DNA of 50,157 bases from Phycisphaera sp. (GTDB lineage: Bacteria; Planctomycetota; Phycisphaerae; Phycisphaerales; Phycisphaeraceae), in assembly GCA_028285385.1 (NCBI GenBank), contig JANQPR010000122.1, positions 1-50,157 on the forward strand, written 5' to 3'. A model generated the notes under the pieces. It saw only the letters and a program-made list of their open reading frames with translations. It was not told where the DNA came from and did not search any database. The position numbers and the translations under genes were made by a program. Below are positions 38,684 through 47,259 of the stretch, piece by piece; within the stretch, counting starts at the first letter, position 1; each line of letters begins with the position of its first letter.

Positions 38684-40425
38684 CAGTGCACCCACTCTCG
38701 CTCGACCAGGACCGGGCGGCCGTCCGGCCGTTGGAGGGGGAAGAGAAGCCACCGGCCCGGGGCGCTCGCCCAACGCGTCCGGCCCGTGTGTTCGTGGTAG
38801 TCGAGGTCGGGGTCGTCCCACGCGACCGAGTACCGCACGCCCGGGTCCGTGTTGCCCCAAAGCCGTTCAAACAACGCATTGAACTCGGCGTTGAGTTCCT
38901 CCGCGCCCACCACGAACACGTTGGCCTCGAGGTTGATGCCAGCCAGGTTCTTGCGGGTCCAGTTGGCCGATCCGGTGGTCAGTTCGTGTTTGCCGGTGAC
39001 GTCGTTGGTCACGCTCATGATCTTGGCGTGATTCTGTTCGCCGTGGGTGTCGTACCAGCGGACGCGCACGTCGAGCCCTTCCTGTCGCGCGCGGCTCACC
39101 AGGTATTCGGCGGCCTGGGCGTTGGGCGTGCCGTCCTTGGCGTAGTTGATCCCGACGCGGTTCGGGTCAAGCAAGAGGCGGACGGAGCGATCGGTCCGAG
39201 CGGCCGCGTCGAGCAGCGCGTGGACCACGGGCAGCCGCGAGAGGTAGAACATCTGCACCCGGACCTCGTCCCCCGGACCGACGCGCTCGAGCATCGCCAG
39301 AACCCCCGCTTCGATCTGCGCCTCGGTGGCGATCATCACTCGAGTCGAGTTCTGTTGAGTCGCCAACTGCGGTTCTTCGTCGGGCGAGCGCAACAGAGCC
39401 GGCATCGCTTCTTCAAAGAACCGCTCCGCCTCCGCACGGTGGCGGTCTCCCCACGGGCAGTAGGCGGCGCCGCGCTCAGCCGAACGCATCGCGTCTTCGC
39501 GCTGCAGCATGTAGGCGTACCTCGCCGGCTCGCCCCGCACGCTCACCGCGTAGTTCGCGTGGGCGTAGCTGGCGTTGTGCGGGTTCGCGGACGTGATCAT
39601 GGCCTCCCACTGTTCCCCGCTGACGGCGACAAGGAGTTTGCGGTGGTTCGCCTTAAGCACCGCGGCGCCGAGCACGGTACTCAGCCGGATTGGTTCGTCG
39701 TCCAGCCGGTCGAACACCAAAGGGACGGGCAACCGCGTCACCGGCGTCAGCACCACACCTGGAATGCCCGCGGCGTGCGCGTTAGACCACCGCCACGTCT
39801 CTACGGCCGCTTCGTACCACGGCAGCCGCATGGCCGACGCCGTGTCGAGGCGGTCCGAGTAGAACACCGCCACACCCGCATCCCGTAACGCCTCGACCGC
39901 GGAGGACTGCCGACCGCCCCAGCCCCGGTGGATCTCGTCGAGGATCAGCACGGCCGTGAGCTCGGGGTGGCGACGCTTCTGCTCAACCACGAGGTCGACG
40001 AGTTCCTGTACGCGGTCGTAACGCGGCGGCGTCGCGCCATACAGGTTGTCGAATAGGAACGTCGTCGCCACGAGGTAGCGGTCCGCCGAGCAGATCATCC
40101 GCTTCGCCTCTTCGTGGATACCGAGGTGTTCGACGCGTTGCTGGTTTTCGGCGTCCCAGCCGCAGAAGGAGTAGTGCAGTTCGATCGAATCTTCGGCCAC
40201 ATCGAACCAAGGGGACGCGTTGTCCAGGCGCTGCGGCCACGTGTTGACGGGGTCAATCCGTTCTGCCGGCGTCGGACCCCACCAACGCGCCGGTCCGGGC
40301 GAACCGTCGGCGTACCACGCCCGGCAGCCGGCGAGCAAAACGAACGCCACCACGAGCAACGCGCACGACGTCACGACGCGTGCACGCCGGATCATCAACC
40401 GGGCTCGCGGTCTCCTGCCCTCCAT
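38680..40425 (-). CDS. Phospholipase D-like lipoprotein
   Basis: 581 residues starting at ATG 40425, with GAAGGGA five bases upstream. An arginine-rich leader and hydrophobic helix end in the lipobox LLAGC (cysteine 34), predicting anchorage to a membrane facing the periplasm. Two H-x-K motifs mark the phospholipase D fold: NHRKLLVAVSGE followed by ITSANPHNASY, and EQNHAKIMSV followed by TTGSANWTRKNLAG. The canonical trailing aspartate is absent in both. Family members hydrolyse or transfer phosphodiester bonds of phospholipids (cardiolipin synthases, phosphatidyltransferases) or nucleic acid. The lipid target is an inference from location. The gene follows the metallophosphoesterase by 84 bases and overlaps the next gene by four. 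Confidence 0.88.
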   Translation of the reverse strand: MEGRRPRARLMIRRARVVTSCALLVVAFVLLAGCRAWYADGSPGPARWWGPTPAERIDPVNTWPQRLDNASPWFDVAEDSIELHYSFCGWDAENQQRVEHLGIHEEAKRMICSADRYLVATTFLFDNLYGATPPRYDRVQELVDLVVEQKRRHPELTAVLILDEIHRGWGGRQSSAVEALRDAGVAVFYSDRLDTASAMRLPWYEAAVETWRWSNAHAAGIPGVVLTPVTRLPVPLVFDRLDDEPIRLSTVLGAAVLKANHRKLLVAVSGEQWEAMITSANPHNASYAHANYAVSVRGEPARYAYMLQREDAMRSAERGAAYCPWGDRHRAEAERFFEEAMPALLRSPDEEPQLATQQNSTRVMIATEAQIEAGVLAMLERVGPGDEVRVQMFYLSRLPVVHALLDAAARTDRSVRLLLDPNRVGINYAKDGTPNAQAAEYLVSRARQEGLDVRVRWYDTHGEQNHAKIMSVTNDVTGKHELTTGSANWTRKNLAGINLEANVFVVGAEELNAEFNALFERLWGNTDPGVRYSVAWDDPDLDYHEHTGRTRWASAPGRWLLFPLQRPDGRPVLVEREWVHW

Positions 40426-40509
40426 CCCAGTCCCTTCCGGGCCGGCCCGAACGGGCCACCGCACGACTCATTATCCACGAAACCGACCGTTGGCCCAAGG
40501 GGTTTTGGC

Positions 40510-41475
40510 TCAGGTCAAGCCCGTAGCGCCCGTCCGCCAACGCAGCTTACGCGTCTCGGCCCTTTTCCGATCCTTGCGTCGCAGCGGGCGTACGTCGAGC
40601 ACCGCGCCGTCCGCGTAGACCCGGCAGTCGGCCCACCCCACAAACGAGCGCATCCATAGCGTGTACCCCAGGGCCGGTAGGTTCACCAAGTGGATCCCGC
40701 ACGGGTCTGTGACGACGCGGTAGACGTGCGTGTGGCCAAAGAACACGGCCTTGACGTTCCGACGCGGCCGGAGGATGTCGAACAGCCGCGCGCCGTCGCT
40801 GAGGGAGCGGTCCTTCCCGGTCGGGTCGACGTCGTGGTGCACCACGACCAGCGCCGGACGCTGTGGCCGAGCATCGAGTTCGGCTTCGAGCCAGCCGAGT
40901 TGGTTGTCGCCGATCACGCCCGGGCCGCGGTTGGTCTGCCCGAGCGAGTCGAGCAGGAACCAATCGGCGTGAACGCCGGGCACGACCATCGCCTGCCGCT
41001 CAATCCCCGCCGACGCGTTGGCGTGCGCGGCCGGCAACGCCGACCAGAAGTTGTCGCGGTGATCGTGGTTGCCGAGCGTGACGTGCGTCGCCAAGCCGGC
41101 ATCCTCGAACGGGCGCATCTGGCGGACGTACGCCTCGTAATCCTCGGCCTTGCCCCGCAAGTGAGCGCAGTCGCCGGCCACCAACACCCGGCCCGGACGC
41201 TGCGGCCGCGACAGGACCTGCGCGATCGCTTCATCGAGGTACTCGGCCATGTTGCCACGGCCGCGCCCCGACACGTGCACGTCGGACAACAGTGCCACGT
41301 GCTCAGGCTCGCCCGTCGGCTGGAACGGCAACGCACCCGGGCTGGTCGGAGTCAATCGGACACGGCCGGCAGGCACACAGCCACAGACGGGCGCTAACGC
41401 CGCGGCGGCACCGACCCCGACCGCGGCGCGCAGGAAAGACCGGCGGGAAGACGACGGCTCAAATGTGACGGGCAT
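40510..41475 (-). CDS. Tat-exported calcineurin-like metallophosphoesterase
   Basis: 321 residues. The N-terminus SSSRRSFLRAAVGVGAAAALAPVCGC is a twin-arginine signal that ends in a possible lipobox (cysteine 31 or 33). The metallophosphoesterase motifs are complete: SDVH (64-67), GDCAH (101-105), GNHDHRD (135-141), HHD (213-215) and GHTH (247-250). These bind two metal ions and cleave phosphomono- or diesters. Folding before export via Tat suits a metalloenzyme. It heads a three-gene unit with two lipoproteins, so it may act on envelope lipids or glycan phosphates. The substrate is unknown. Confidence 0.92.
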   Translation of the reverse strand: MPVTFEPSSSRRSFLRAAVGVGAAAALAPVCGCVPAGRVRLTPTSPGALPFQPTGEPEHVALLSDVHVSGRGRGNMAEYLDEAIAQVLSRPQRPGRVLVAGDCAHLRGKAEDYEAYVRQMRPFEDAGLATHVTLGNHDHRDNFWSALPAAHANASAGIERQAMVVPGVHADWFLLDSLGQTNRGPGVIGDNQLGWLEAELDARPQRPALVVVHHDVDPTGKDRSLSDGARLFDILRPRRNVKAVFFGHTHVYRVVTDPCGIHLVNLPALGYTLWMRSFVGWADCRVYADGAVLDVRPLRRKDRKRAETRKLRWRTGATGLT

Positions 41476-41825
41476 CGACGGCGGGCTCCTTCAGGACGGG
41501 GTGCGACCAGCCAAAACGCGACCCACTGCCCTGATCCCGGAGCCCCACTGCCCTGATCCCGGAACGCCCCGGCCGTGCCGCACACCTCCCACCGCTCCAT
41601 CGGCACGGGCGGCCCCGCCGGTGCAACGAAGGGGCCACGAGCCGCGAAGGATAGCCGACGCGAACCGCCCATGTTCACCCCATCCACCACTCCACGACCG
41701 TCACCCGCTCCGCGGATTAGGAAGCCGACATTCCCCTTGCGACAGACCGGCGCGATACCACTGGACGGCGTCGACGTTCAGCGCGACAATGGTGGAGGTT
41801 CACATCTCATTACATGGAGTTTCCG
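41476..41825. other. Divergent intergenic region
   Basis: 350 bases between the phosphoesterase (minus) and alanine dehydrogenase (plus) genes. It contains the 20-base direct repeat listed separately. Promoters for both genes should be here, but none was convincing. GGAG at 41817-41820 is the ribosome binding site for the dehydrogenase. Confidence 0.5.
41522..41563. repeat. Tandem direct repeat, two 20-bp copies
   Basis: cccactgccctgatcccgga occurs perfectly at 41522-41541 and 41544-41563, two bases apart. It lies about 50-90 bases upstream of the phosphoesterase start. It could be an operator pair for one of the divergent genes or a simple duplication. Confidence 0.7.
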
Positions 41826-42923
41826 ATGATCGTCGGCATCCCCAAGGAAACGAAGTCGCACGAGTACCGCGTGGCGCTGCTGCCCGTCGGGGCGGCGCTG
41901 CTGAGTGAGGCGGGGCACCGCGTCTTGGTCCAGCGTCACGCCGGGGAGGGCAGCGGCTACGCCGACGAAGACTACCTCGCCGCGGGTGCCGAGTTGGTCG
42001 ACGACGCCGACGAGGTCTTCGCCGAGGCCGAGATGATCGTGAAGGTGAAAGAGCCGATCGACCGGGAACTCAACCTGTTGCGTGGCGGGCAGGTCGTGTT
42101 CACTTATTTCCACTTCGCGGCGTCCCGTGAGTTGACCGAGCGGTGCGTCGACTCGGGGGTGACCGCGGTCGCCTACGAAACGCTGACCGACCGTCACGGC
42201 CGGCTGCCGTTGCTGACACCGATGAGCGAAGTCGCGGGGCGGATGAGCATCCAGGAAGGCGCGAAGTACCTCGAGAAGCCGCAAGAGGGTCGGGGCATCC
42301 TGCTGTCAGGTGTGCCGGGGGTTGAGCCGGCGAAGGTGCTCGTGCTCGGCGGCGGGGTCGTGGGCTCCAACGCGGCGCGTATTGCCGCGGGGCTCGGGGC
42401 GGACGTCGTGCTGATGGACGTCGACCTTGACCGCTTGCGTCACCTCGCCGAAGTGATGCCGCCGAACGTCCGGACGATCTACAGCCACCCTCACGCGGTT
42501 TCCGACCACGCCACGACGAGCGACCTGGTGGTGGGCGCGGTGCTCATCCCCGGCGGCCGTTGTCCGACGCTGATCCCGCGGTCGATGCTCGCGGATATGC
42601 GCAGCGGTGCCGTGATCGTCGACGTCGGCGTCGACCAGGGCGGGTGCGTCGAGACCACCCGCCCCACCACGCACGCGAGCCCAACGTTCGTAATCGACGA
42701 TGTCGTCCACTACTGCGTTGCCAACATGCCCGGGGCCGTCGGACGCACGAGCACCCAAGCGCTCTGCCACGCAACGCAGCCCTTCGTCCTTCAACTCGCG
42801 CAACGCGACCCCGACGCGCTCGCCGACGACGCGGTGTTCAGTTCCGCGCTCAACCTGCACGCCGGCCGGGTCTGTCACCACGCCGTCGCCGAGACGTTCG
42901 GGTTGCCGTTACACGCCGCCTGA
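41826..42923 (+). CDS. ald: Alanine dehydrogenase
   Basis: 365 residues. It catalyses the reversible NAD-dependent deamination of L-alanine to pyruvate and ammonium in the cytoplasm. All known active-site residues are at their family positions: Arg15, Lys75 (VKVKEP), His96 (YFHFAA) and Asp270 (VDVGVDQGG). The nucleotide-binding GGGVVGSNAA is at 175-184. Length matches the family. ATG 41826 was preferred because GGAG lies six bases upstream; an ATG at 41814 has no site. It is transcribed alone, divergent from the phosphoesterase unit and convergent with the LEPR protein. It could supply pyruvate or nitrogen; no regulator is adjacent. Confidence 0.96.
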   Translation: MIVGIPKETKSHEYRVALLPVGAALLSEAGHRVLVQRHAGEGSGYADEDYLAAGAELVDDADEVFAEAEMIVKVKEPIDRELNLLRGGQVVFTYFHFAASRELTERCVDSGVTAVAYETLTDRHGRLPLLTPMSEVAGRMSIQEGAKYLEKPQEGRGILLSGVPGVEPAKVLVLGGGVVGSNAARIAAGLGADVVLMDVDLDRLRHLAEVMPPNVRTIYSHPHAVSDHATTSDLVVGAVLIPGGRCPTLIPRSMLADMRSGAVIVDVGVDQGGCVETTRPTTHASPTFVIDDVVHYCVANMPGAVGRTSTQALCHATQPFVLQLAQRDPDALADDAVFSSALNLHAGRVCHHAVAETFGLPLHAA

Positions 42924-42990
42924 TCCACGGCACCCCGCGCGGCGCGTGCTCTCAAGGTCTTCAAGACGATGCGTGCATTGATCCCAAGGC

Positions 42991-45807
42991 CTACAACGGG
43001 ACCGTGAACTCAAACACTTCGCGATCAATCGTGCCGTCTACCATCGCATCGACCTGCACGAGGAAGCCGCCGCGGAAGCCCTGCGGCGGGTAGATGCCCA
43101 GCACCGGCCGCCCCGAACCGTCGGCATTCACCCGTGCCCACGGCCCCGACGTGGTCCGGACGTCATACGTCACCGGCTTGCCGGCGTGGGTAACGGGGAG
43201 CGGCAACGTCCACGGCGCGTCGAGCATGGACCGCGTCACGTCGTTCATGCCCGGCAATACCCGCCCGGCCGACGACGCGCCAACCGTCAACGCTTCACTC
43301 CGCGCCCCCGGCGTGTAGTCGACGTGGTGGTTCCATCGCCGCTCCACGCGCCCGCCGCTCGTCTCCGCGATGAGCGTGATCCCGAAGCTGCCGCCGAACC
43401 CCTGCACCGGCACCACGTTCACGCCAAAACGCCCCGCCGCGTCGTGGGTCAGCGACACCCAGTCCCCCGTCGACGAACGCACCGTGTAGCGGATCGGCTG
43501 CCCGCGGTCGTTCACCTTCGGCAGCGGCTGGAAGTGCCCCCGCCGGTCCGCCGGCTTGAACACGTCCCGGGTCACGCCGAGCAACGCGTCCAACGGCCGC
43601 GGCGTGCTCGCGCGGTCCACGGTGACCTTGAACGTGTCGTAGATCGTCGTGTCGCCGTGCGTCGCGCGGATCATCACCGCCAGGTCGCCCACGTAATCGG
43701 GCATCACGACGATGCCGATGCGGTTGGACCGCACGAACACCCGCCCGTGCTCCATGATCGGCGAATGCGCATCGAACAGCGCGTCGTAGGCCCGCCGGCT
43801 GTCCCCGCCGACGCGGAACCGCCCGCCGTATTCGTCCGACTGGCCCCACCCGTTCACACTGATCTTCGGCTCTCGCCAAGTGACGGGGAGTTCACCGTTG
43901 GCATCGGGCGTGGTCAGAATGGCTTCGTACGAGAACGGCTCGCCGTCGCGGTCCTCGGGAGGCAGACGGACGGTAATGATTGTCCCCTGCGCCGCGTCGC
44001 GCACCTGGTCGGGGATCTCGATGTACGGCGCCGGCGTCCCGGCCCGCGACGTCCACAGCACGAACGACTCCTGCACCGGCAACCCGCCGTCCGACATCGT
44101 GACCCGCAGCCGGATCGGCTCGATGCCCAGGTACGGCGACTCGAAAGTGACCCGGTGCTCGTCCGCCCGAACGAACGGCGTGAGCGTCGCCACACCCGTC
44201 GAGGTCCACAGGTCGTACTCGACCGCGTCGCCCTGGGCGTCGTACGCCGGCACGTTGAACGTGTAAGTGTCGGTGGCGCGTGACGCGGTGACGTCGGCCA
44301 ACCCGATTGCCGGCGCCGGGTTGTTCGGCGGCGCGAACATCAGCGTCGCCGTCTGTGTCGTCACCGACCATCCATCGGACGTCGAGAGCAGCAGCTCGAA
44401 CGGCATGCTCTGCAGGTAGGTGCTGTCGAAGCCGACGCCGGGCTCTCGCGGGTCCACGTTCACGAAGTCTGCCCATAACGGCCGGGAACTCGAATCCCCG
44501 TCTGCATCACGCCATTCCGCGAATGCATCGTGATACGCCGCAACCTGTCGCTCACGCTGAACGACCTCCCGGGCGTATTGCTGTCGAGCCAGCATCATCT
44601 CCCGAATCGTTTCGCGGTCGATCGTCAGCACGTTGTCCGCGTCGACATAGGCCTCCGCGTCGAACCGGTACGTCCCATCGCCCGGAACACCGAAACTCAC
44701 GTCGTACCGCACCGGTTCGCCCTGACGATCGCGATCGGGCAACTGGAACCGCCAGACGCCGCCCACGTCCCCGACGATCTCGGTCGGCAACACCACCGGG
44801 CGCGGCGCTTGGTTCCCGGCCGGGGCCACCGTGACCCGTTCATCCACGCGAGTCAGTTCGGTGCCTTTCGGTCGCAGTTCGACCACTTCGATCTCGAACT
44901 GCCCCGTGTAGCCGCCCCCGGCGACCAGCGCGAGTTCTCCGTCGCTGGTAATCGCCGCCCCCACGCCCTGAGCGAACGGGTCGCCCCAGCCGTTATCCCA
45001 CTCGACGCGGACCTCGTACTCGCGCGACCCATCGGCCGGCACCGACAGCCCGAGCGGCAGGAACGTCCCCTGTTGCATCACCGCGGCCGCCTGCTCGAAG
45101 CCGACCACCGCGCTCAACTCGCCGGTCTTCTGACTGTTGTTCCACGTGAACTGCAAACCCCGCCCACGGGCCGCCGCGTCGCCGCGGTCCCGCGGGTCGT
45201 CGCTGCGGAGGCTGGTCTGACCCGCCGGCGGCGTCGCGGTCAGGATGAAATCGGAGACGTCGTCGTAGAACTCAGCGCCGTATGGAGCGTAGGCAATCGA
45301 AGAACTGAGCAAATCTCGGGTCTCGGTTGTTGAACCACCCAGAATGTTGTCGTGAACCGAGAAAGAACTACCCCAGTTCTGGAGCACCGCGTCGAGATCG
45401 CCCTGTTCGACCTGACCGTTGACGTTCACGGCTCCGCTCAGTGGCCCCGACCCCAACACCACCGACGCGCCGGCCTGCCCGTAACCCGCCACTACGACGC
45501 CGCGCAGGCTCGCGTTGCCCGGGACCGGGTCGCTGGCGTATTGACCGCCGATCCGCAGCGACGACTCGCCGGCCCGGGCCGCGCCGGGGCGCGGGGCCAC
45601 GTCGTGCGCGTCGATCACGCCGTCGCGGTTGAAGTCAACCCGCCACGCGTCGCCGGTCGGCGCGGGCGCCTCGTACACCGGCTCGAGCGCCGCCGCCGTC
45701 GTGACGCCGGACAACAGGACCCGCGGCTCGAGGGCTTCGCAACGTGGGGCCCGGGGGCACGCCACGGAAAGGAGCTTGGAGGACAACCGACCGGAAGACT
45801 GAGACAT
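42991..45807 (-). CDS. Large secreted LEPR-XLL protein with dockerin-like repeats
   Basis: 938 residues. Near the N-terminus is LEPRVLLS (27-34), the LEPR-XLL motif typical of very large planctomycete surface proteins, thought to direct export or processing. EF-hand-like loops follow: DFNRDGVIDAHD (58-69) and VNVNGQVEQGDLDAVLQNWG (about 127-146), the latter nearly identical to a repeat in the PEP-CTERM protein at 24650. The rest is beta-rich, with several cadherin/immunoglobulin-like segments marked by PDRDRQGEPVRYDV, PAYDAQGDAVEYDLW, PPEDRDGEPFSYEA and VNDRGQPIRYTV, which look like four or more repeats. No catalytic domain is seen. It is probably a surface adhesin or matrix component. The start is likely ATG 45807; an in-frame upstream ATG at 45939 adds 44 basic residues. 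Confidence 0.85.
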   Translation of the reverse strand: MSQSSGRLSSKLLSVACPRAPRCEALEPRVLLSGVTTAAALEPVYEAPAPTGDAWRVDFNRDGVIDAHDVAPRPGAARAGESSLRIGGQYASDPVPGNASLRGVVVAGYGQAGASVVLGSGPLSGAVNVNGQVEQGDLDAVLQNWGSSFSVHDNILGGSTTETRDLLSSSIAYAPYGAEFYDDVSDFILTATPPAGQTSLRSDDPRDRGDAAARGRGLQFTWNNSQKTGELSAVVGFEQAAAVMQQGTFLPLGLSVPADGSREYEVRVEWDNGWGDPFAQGVGAAITSDGELALVAGGGYTGQFEIEVVELRPKGTELTRVDERVTVAPAGNQAPRPVVLPTEIVGDVGGVWRFQLPDRDRQGEPVRYDVSFGVPGDGTYRFDAEAYVDADNVLTIDRETIREMMLARQQYAREVVQRERQVAAYHDAFAEWRDADGDSSSRPLWADFVNVDPREPGVGFDSTYLQSMPFELLLSTSDGWSVTTQTATLMFAPPNNPAPAIGLADVTASRATDTYTFNVPAYDAQGDAVEYDLWTSTGVATLTPFVRADEHRVTFESPYLGIEPIRLRVTMSDGGLPVQESFVLWTSRAGTPAPYIEIPDQVRDAAQGTIITVRLPPEDRDGEPFSYEAILTTPDANGELPVTWREPKISVNGWGQSDEYGGRFRVGGDSRRAYDALFDAHSPIMEHGRVFVRSNRIGIVVMPDYVGDLAVMIRATHGDTTIYDTFKVTVDRASTPRPLDALLGVTRDVFKPADRRGHFQPLPKVNDRGQPIRYTVRSSTGDWVSLTHDAAGRFGVNVVPVQGFGGSFGITLIAETSGGRVERRWNHHVDYTPGARSEALTVGASSAGRVLPGMNDVTRSMLDAPWTLPLPVTHAGKPVTYDVRTTSGPWARVNADGSGRPVLGIYPPQGFRGGFLVQVDAMVDGTIDREVFEFTVPL

Positions 45808-45984
45808 GGCAACCCCGTGCTTGTGACACCGCCACGCTACCGCCGCCAGCCGCCCGCGCCAAGGAAATCCGGATGAGCTACTCGAAAAACGACGACCCCC
45901 GCCCACGCCGGTATCGGTACGCTCAACAGGGGGCCCCATCGCCGCCGGCGCGTAGACCGGTCCGGACCTGAGCGGCGGGCTCCG

Positions 45985-47259
45985 ATGTCGGAAGACGCAA
46001 TATGTAAGCCTCGGCGTCTGGTGAATCGCCTGTCGAGCCGTGCCGTCCTACGTTTGGGCGACCGACTCGCCCACGCCCCCCGTCAAACTCGACCGAAGGA
46101 TCAGCGCTTGGGCTCTTCGCCAAAAGTCAACCATGAAGCTCCCGCCCCCGACGTGACGGCGTGGTTGGCCGACGCGGTCAACCGACGCGCCTCCGACGTC
46201 CACATCGAGCCGACGGCCACGAGATGCGAGTGGCGCGTCCGCGTCGACGGTCTATTGCATACGGTGACGCGCCTCGAACCAACGGCCGGCCGGGCGTGCG
46301 TCAACCGGCTCATGGTAATGGCGAAACTGCTGACGTACCGGCTCGACATCCCGCAAGAAGGCTGCTGCCAACTCGAGCTGCCAAGCGATGACGAAGGGTC
46401 GCCTCATCGACAGCTGGACCTCCGCGTTTCAGTAATGCCGACCAACCATGGGCTGCGTGCGGTCGTTCGTCTGCCGGCCGACCTCACACAACCACGCGGC
46501 ATCGACCAACTCGGGCTTCCGACACCGGTGCTCGATGGGCTCAAACGGTTCGCCGCGGGCGATTCGGGGATGCTCCTGTTCTGTGGCCCCGCCGGCTCGG
46601 GGAAGACCACGGCCACCTACGCACTGCTCGAACACCTCGCGGCGAAGAACCAAGGCCTGAGTGTCGTCTCGCTCGAAGACCCGATCGAGCGCGACCTCCC
46701 GGGCGTGACCCAGGTGCAGGTCGCACCGTTCGGTGAACTCACGTACGAACGCGCCCTGCGCAGCATGCTCCGACAAGACCCGCAGGTTCTCGCGCTCGGC
46801 GAGGTCCGCGACGCGGCCACGGCAACGGTGGCGGTGCAGGCGGCGCTGTCGGGGCACCGGTTGGTGTCGACCCTGCACGCCGCCAGCCCGTCCGGCGCGA
46901 TCGTCCGGCTGCTCGAGATGGGCGTCGAGCGTTACCAAGCCGCCGGGGCGTTGGCGGCTGTCGTCTCGATACGCTTGCTGCGCCGAACAACCCGCGAAGG
47001 CACACCGGCCGGAAGCGATGGCTACCGCGGACGAGTGCCGGTCGCGTCGATCGGGTGGATAGACGAAAGGGTGCGTGCGGCTGTCCTGGGCGGCGGCGGT
47101 CTCGACGCGATCGAAACCGCGCTGGGGACGCAGTCGGGCTGTGTGTCGCTGCACGAAACGGCGCAGCAACTTGTCGCGGACGGCCAGACCGACACGGCGG
47201 AAGTCCATCGGGTACTCGGCCGTCAACCGTCGACGCCGACAACCGACTCCTCGCCTTGA
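45985..47259 (+). CDS. GspE/PilB-like secretion ATPase lacking the zinc-binding loop
   Basis: 424 residues. The core of a type II secretion/type IV pilus ATPase is clear: N2 domain start RRASDVHIEP (68-77), Walker A GPAGSGKTT (201-209), Asp box SLEDPIE, Walker B ALGEVRD, His box SGHRLVSTLHA and C-terminal GYRGRVPVASIGW. The tetracysteine zinc loop normally between the His box and GYxGR is gone, replaced by a short TTREGTPAGSD segment, and the large N1 domain is missing. Such hexameric ATPases power pseudopilus or pilus assembly at the inner membrane; here no other gsp/pil genes are nearby. ATG 45985 was taken; the first 50 residues are basic and not conserved. Its stop abuts that of the convergent DeoR gene. 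Confidence 0.88.
   Translation: MSEDAICKPRRLVNRLSSRAVLRLGDRLAHAPRQTRPKDQRLGSSPKVNHEAPAPDVTAWLADAVNRRASDVHIEPTATRCEWRVRVDGLLHTVTRLEPTAGRACVNRLMVMAKLLTYRLDIPQEGCCQLELPSDDEGSPHRQLDLRVSVMPTNHGLRAVVRLPADLTQPRGIDQLGLPTPVLDGLKRFAAGDSGMLLFCGPAGSGKTTATYALLEHLAAKNQGLSVVSLEDPIERDLPGVTQVQVAPFGELTYERALRSMLRQDPQVLALGEVRDAATATVAVQAALSGHRLVSTLHAASPSGAIVRLLEMGVERYQAAGALAAVVSIRLLRRTTREGTPAGSDGYRGRVPVASIGWIDERVRAAVLGGGGLDAIETALGTQSGCVSLHETAQQLVADGQTDTAEVHRVLGRQPSTPTTDSSP

Noticed and set aside
43186..44283. 365-codon plus-strand frame opposite the LEPR-XLL protein
   Set aside because: Arginine/histidine/proline-rich shadow translation with no family features.
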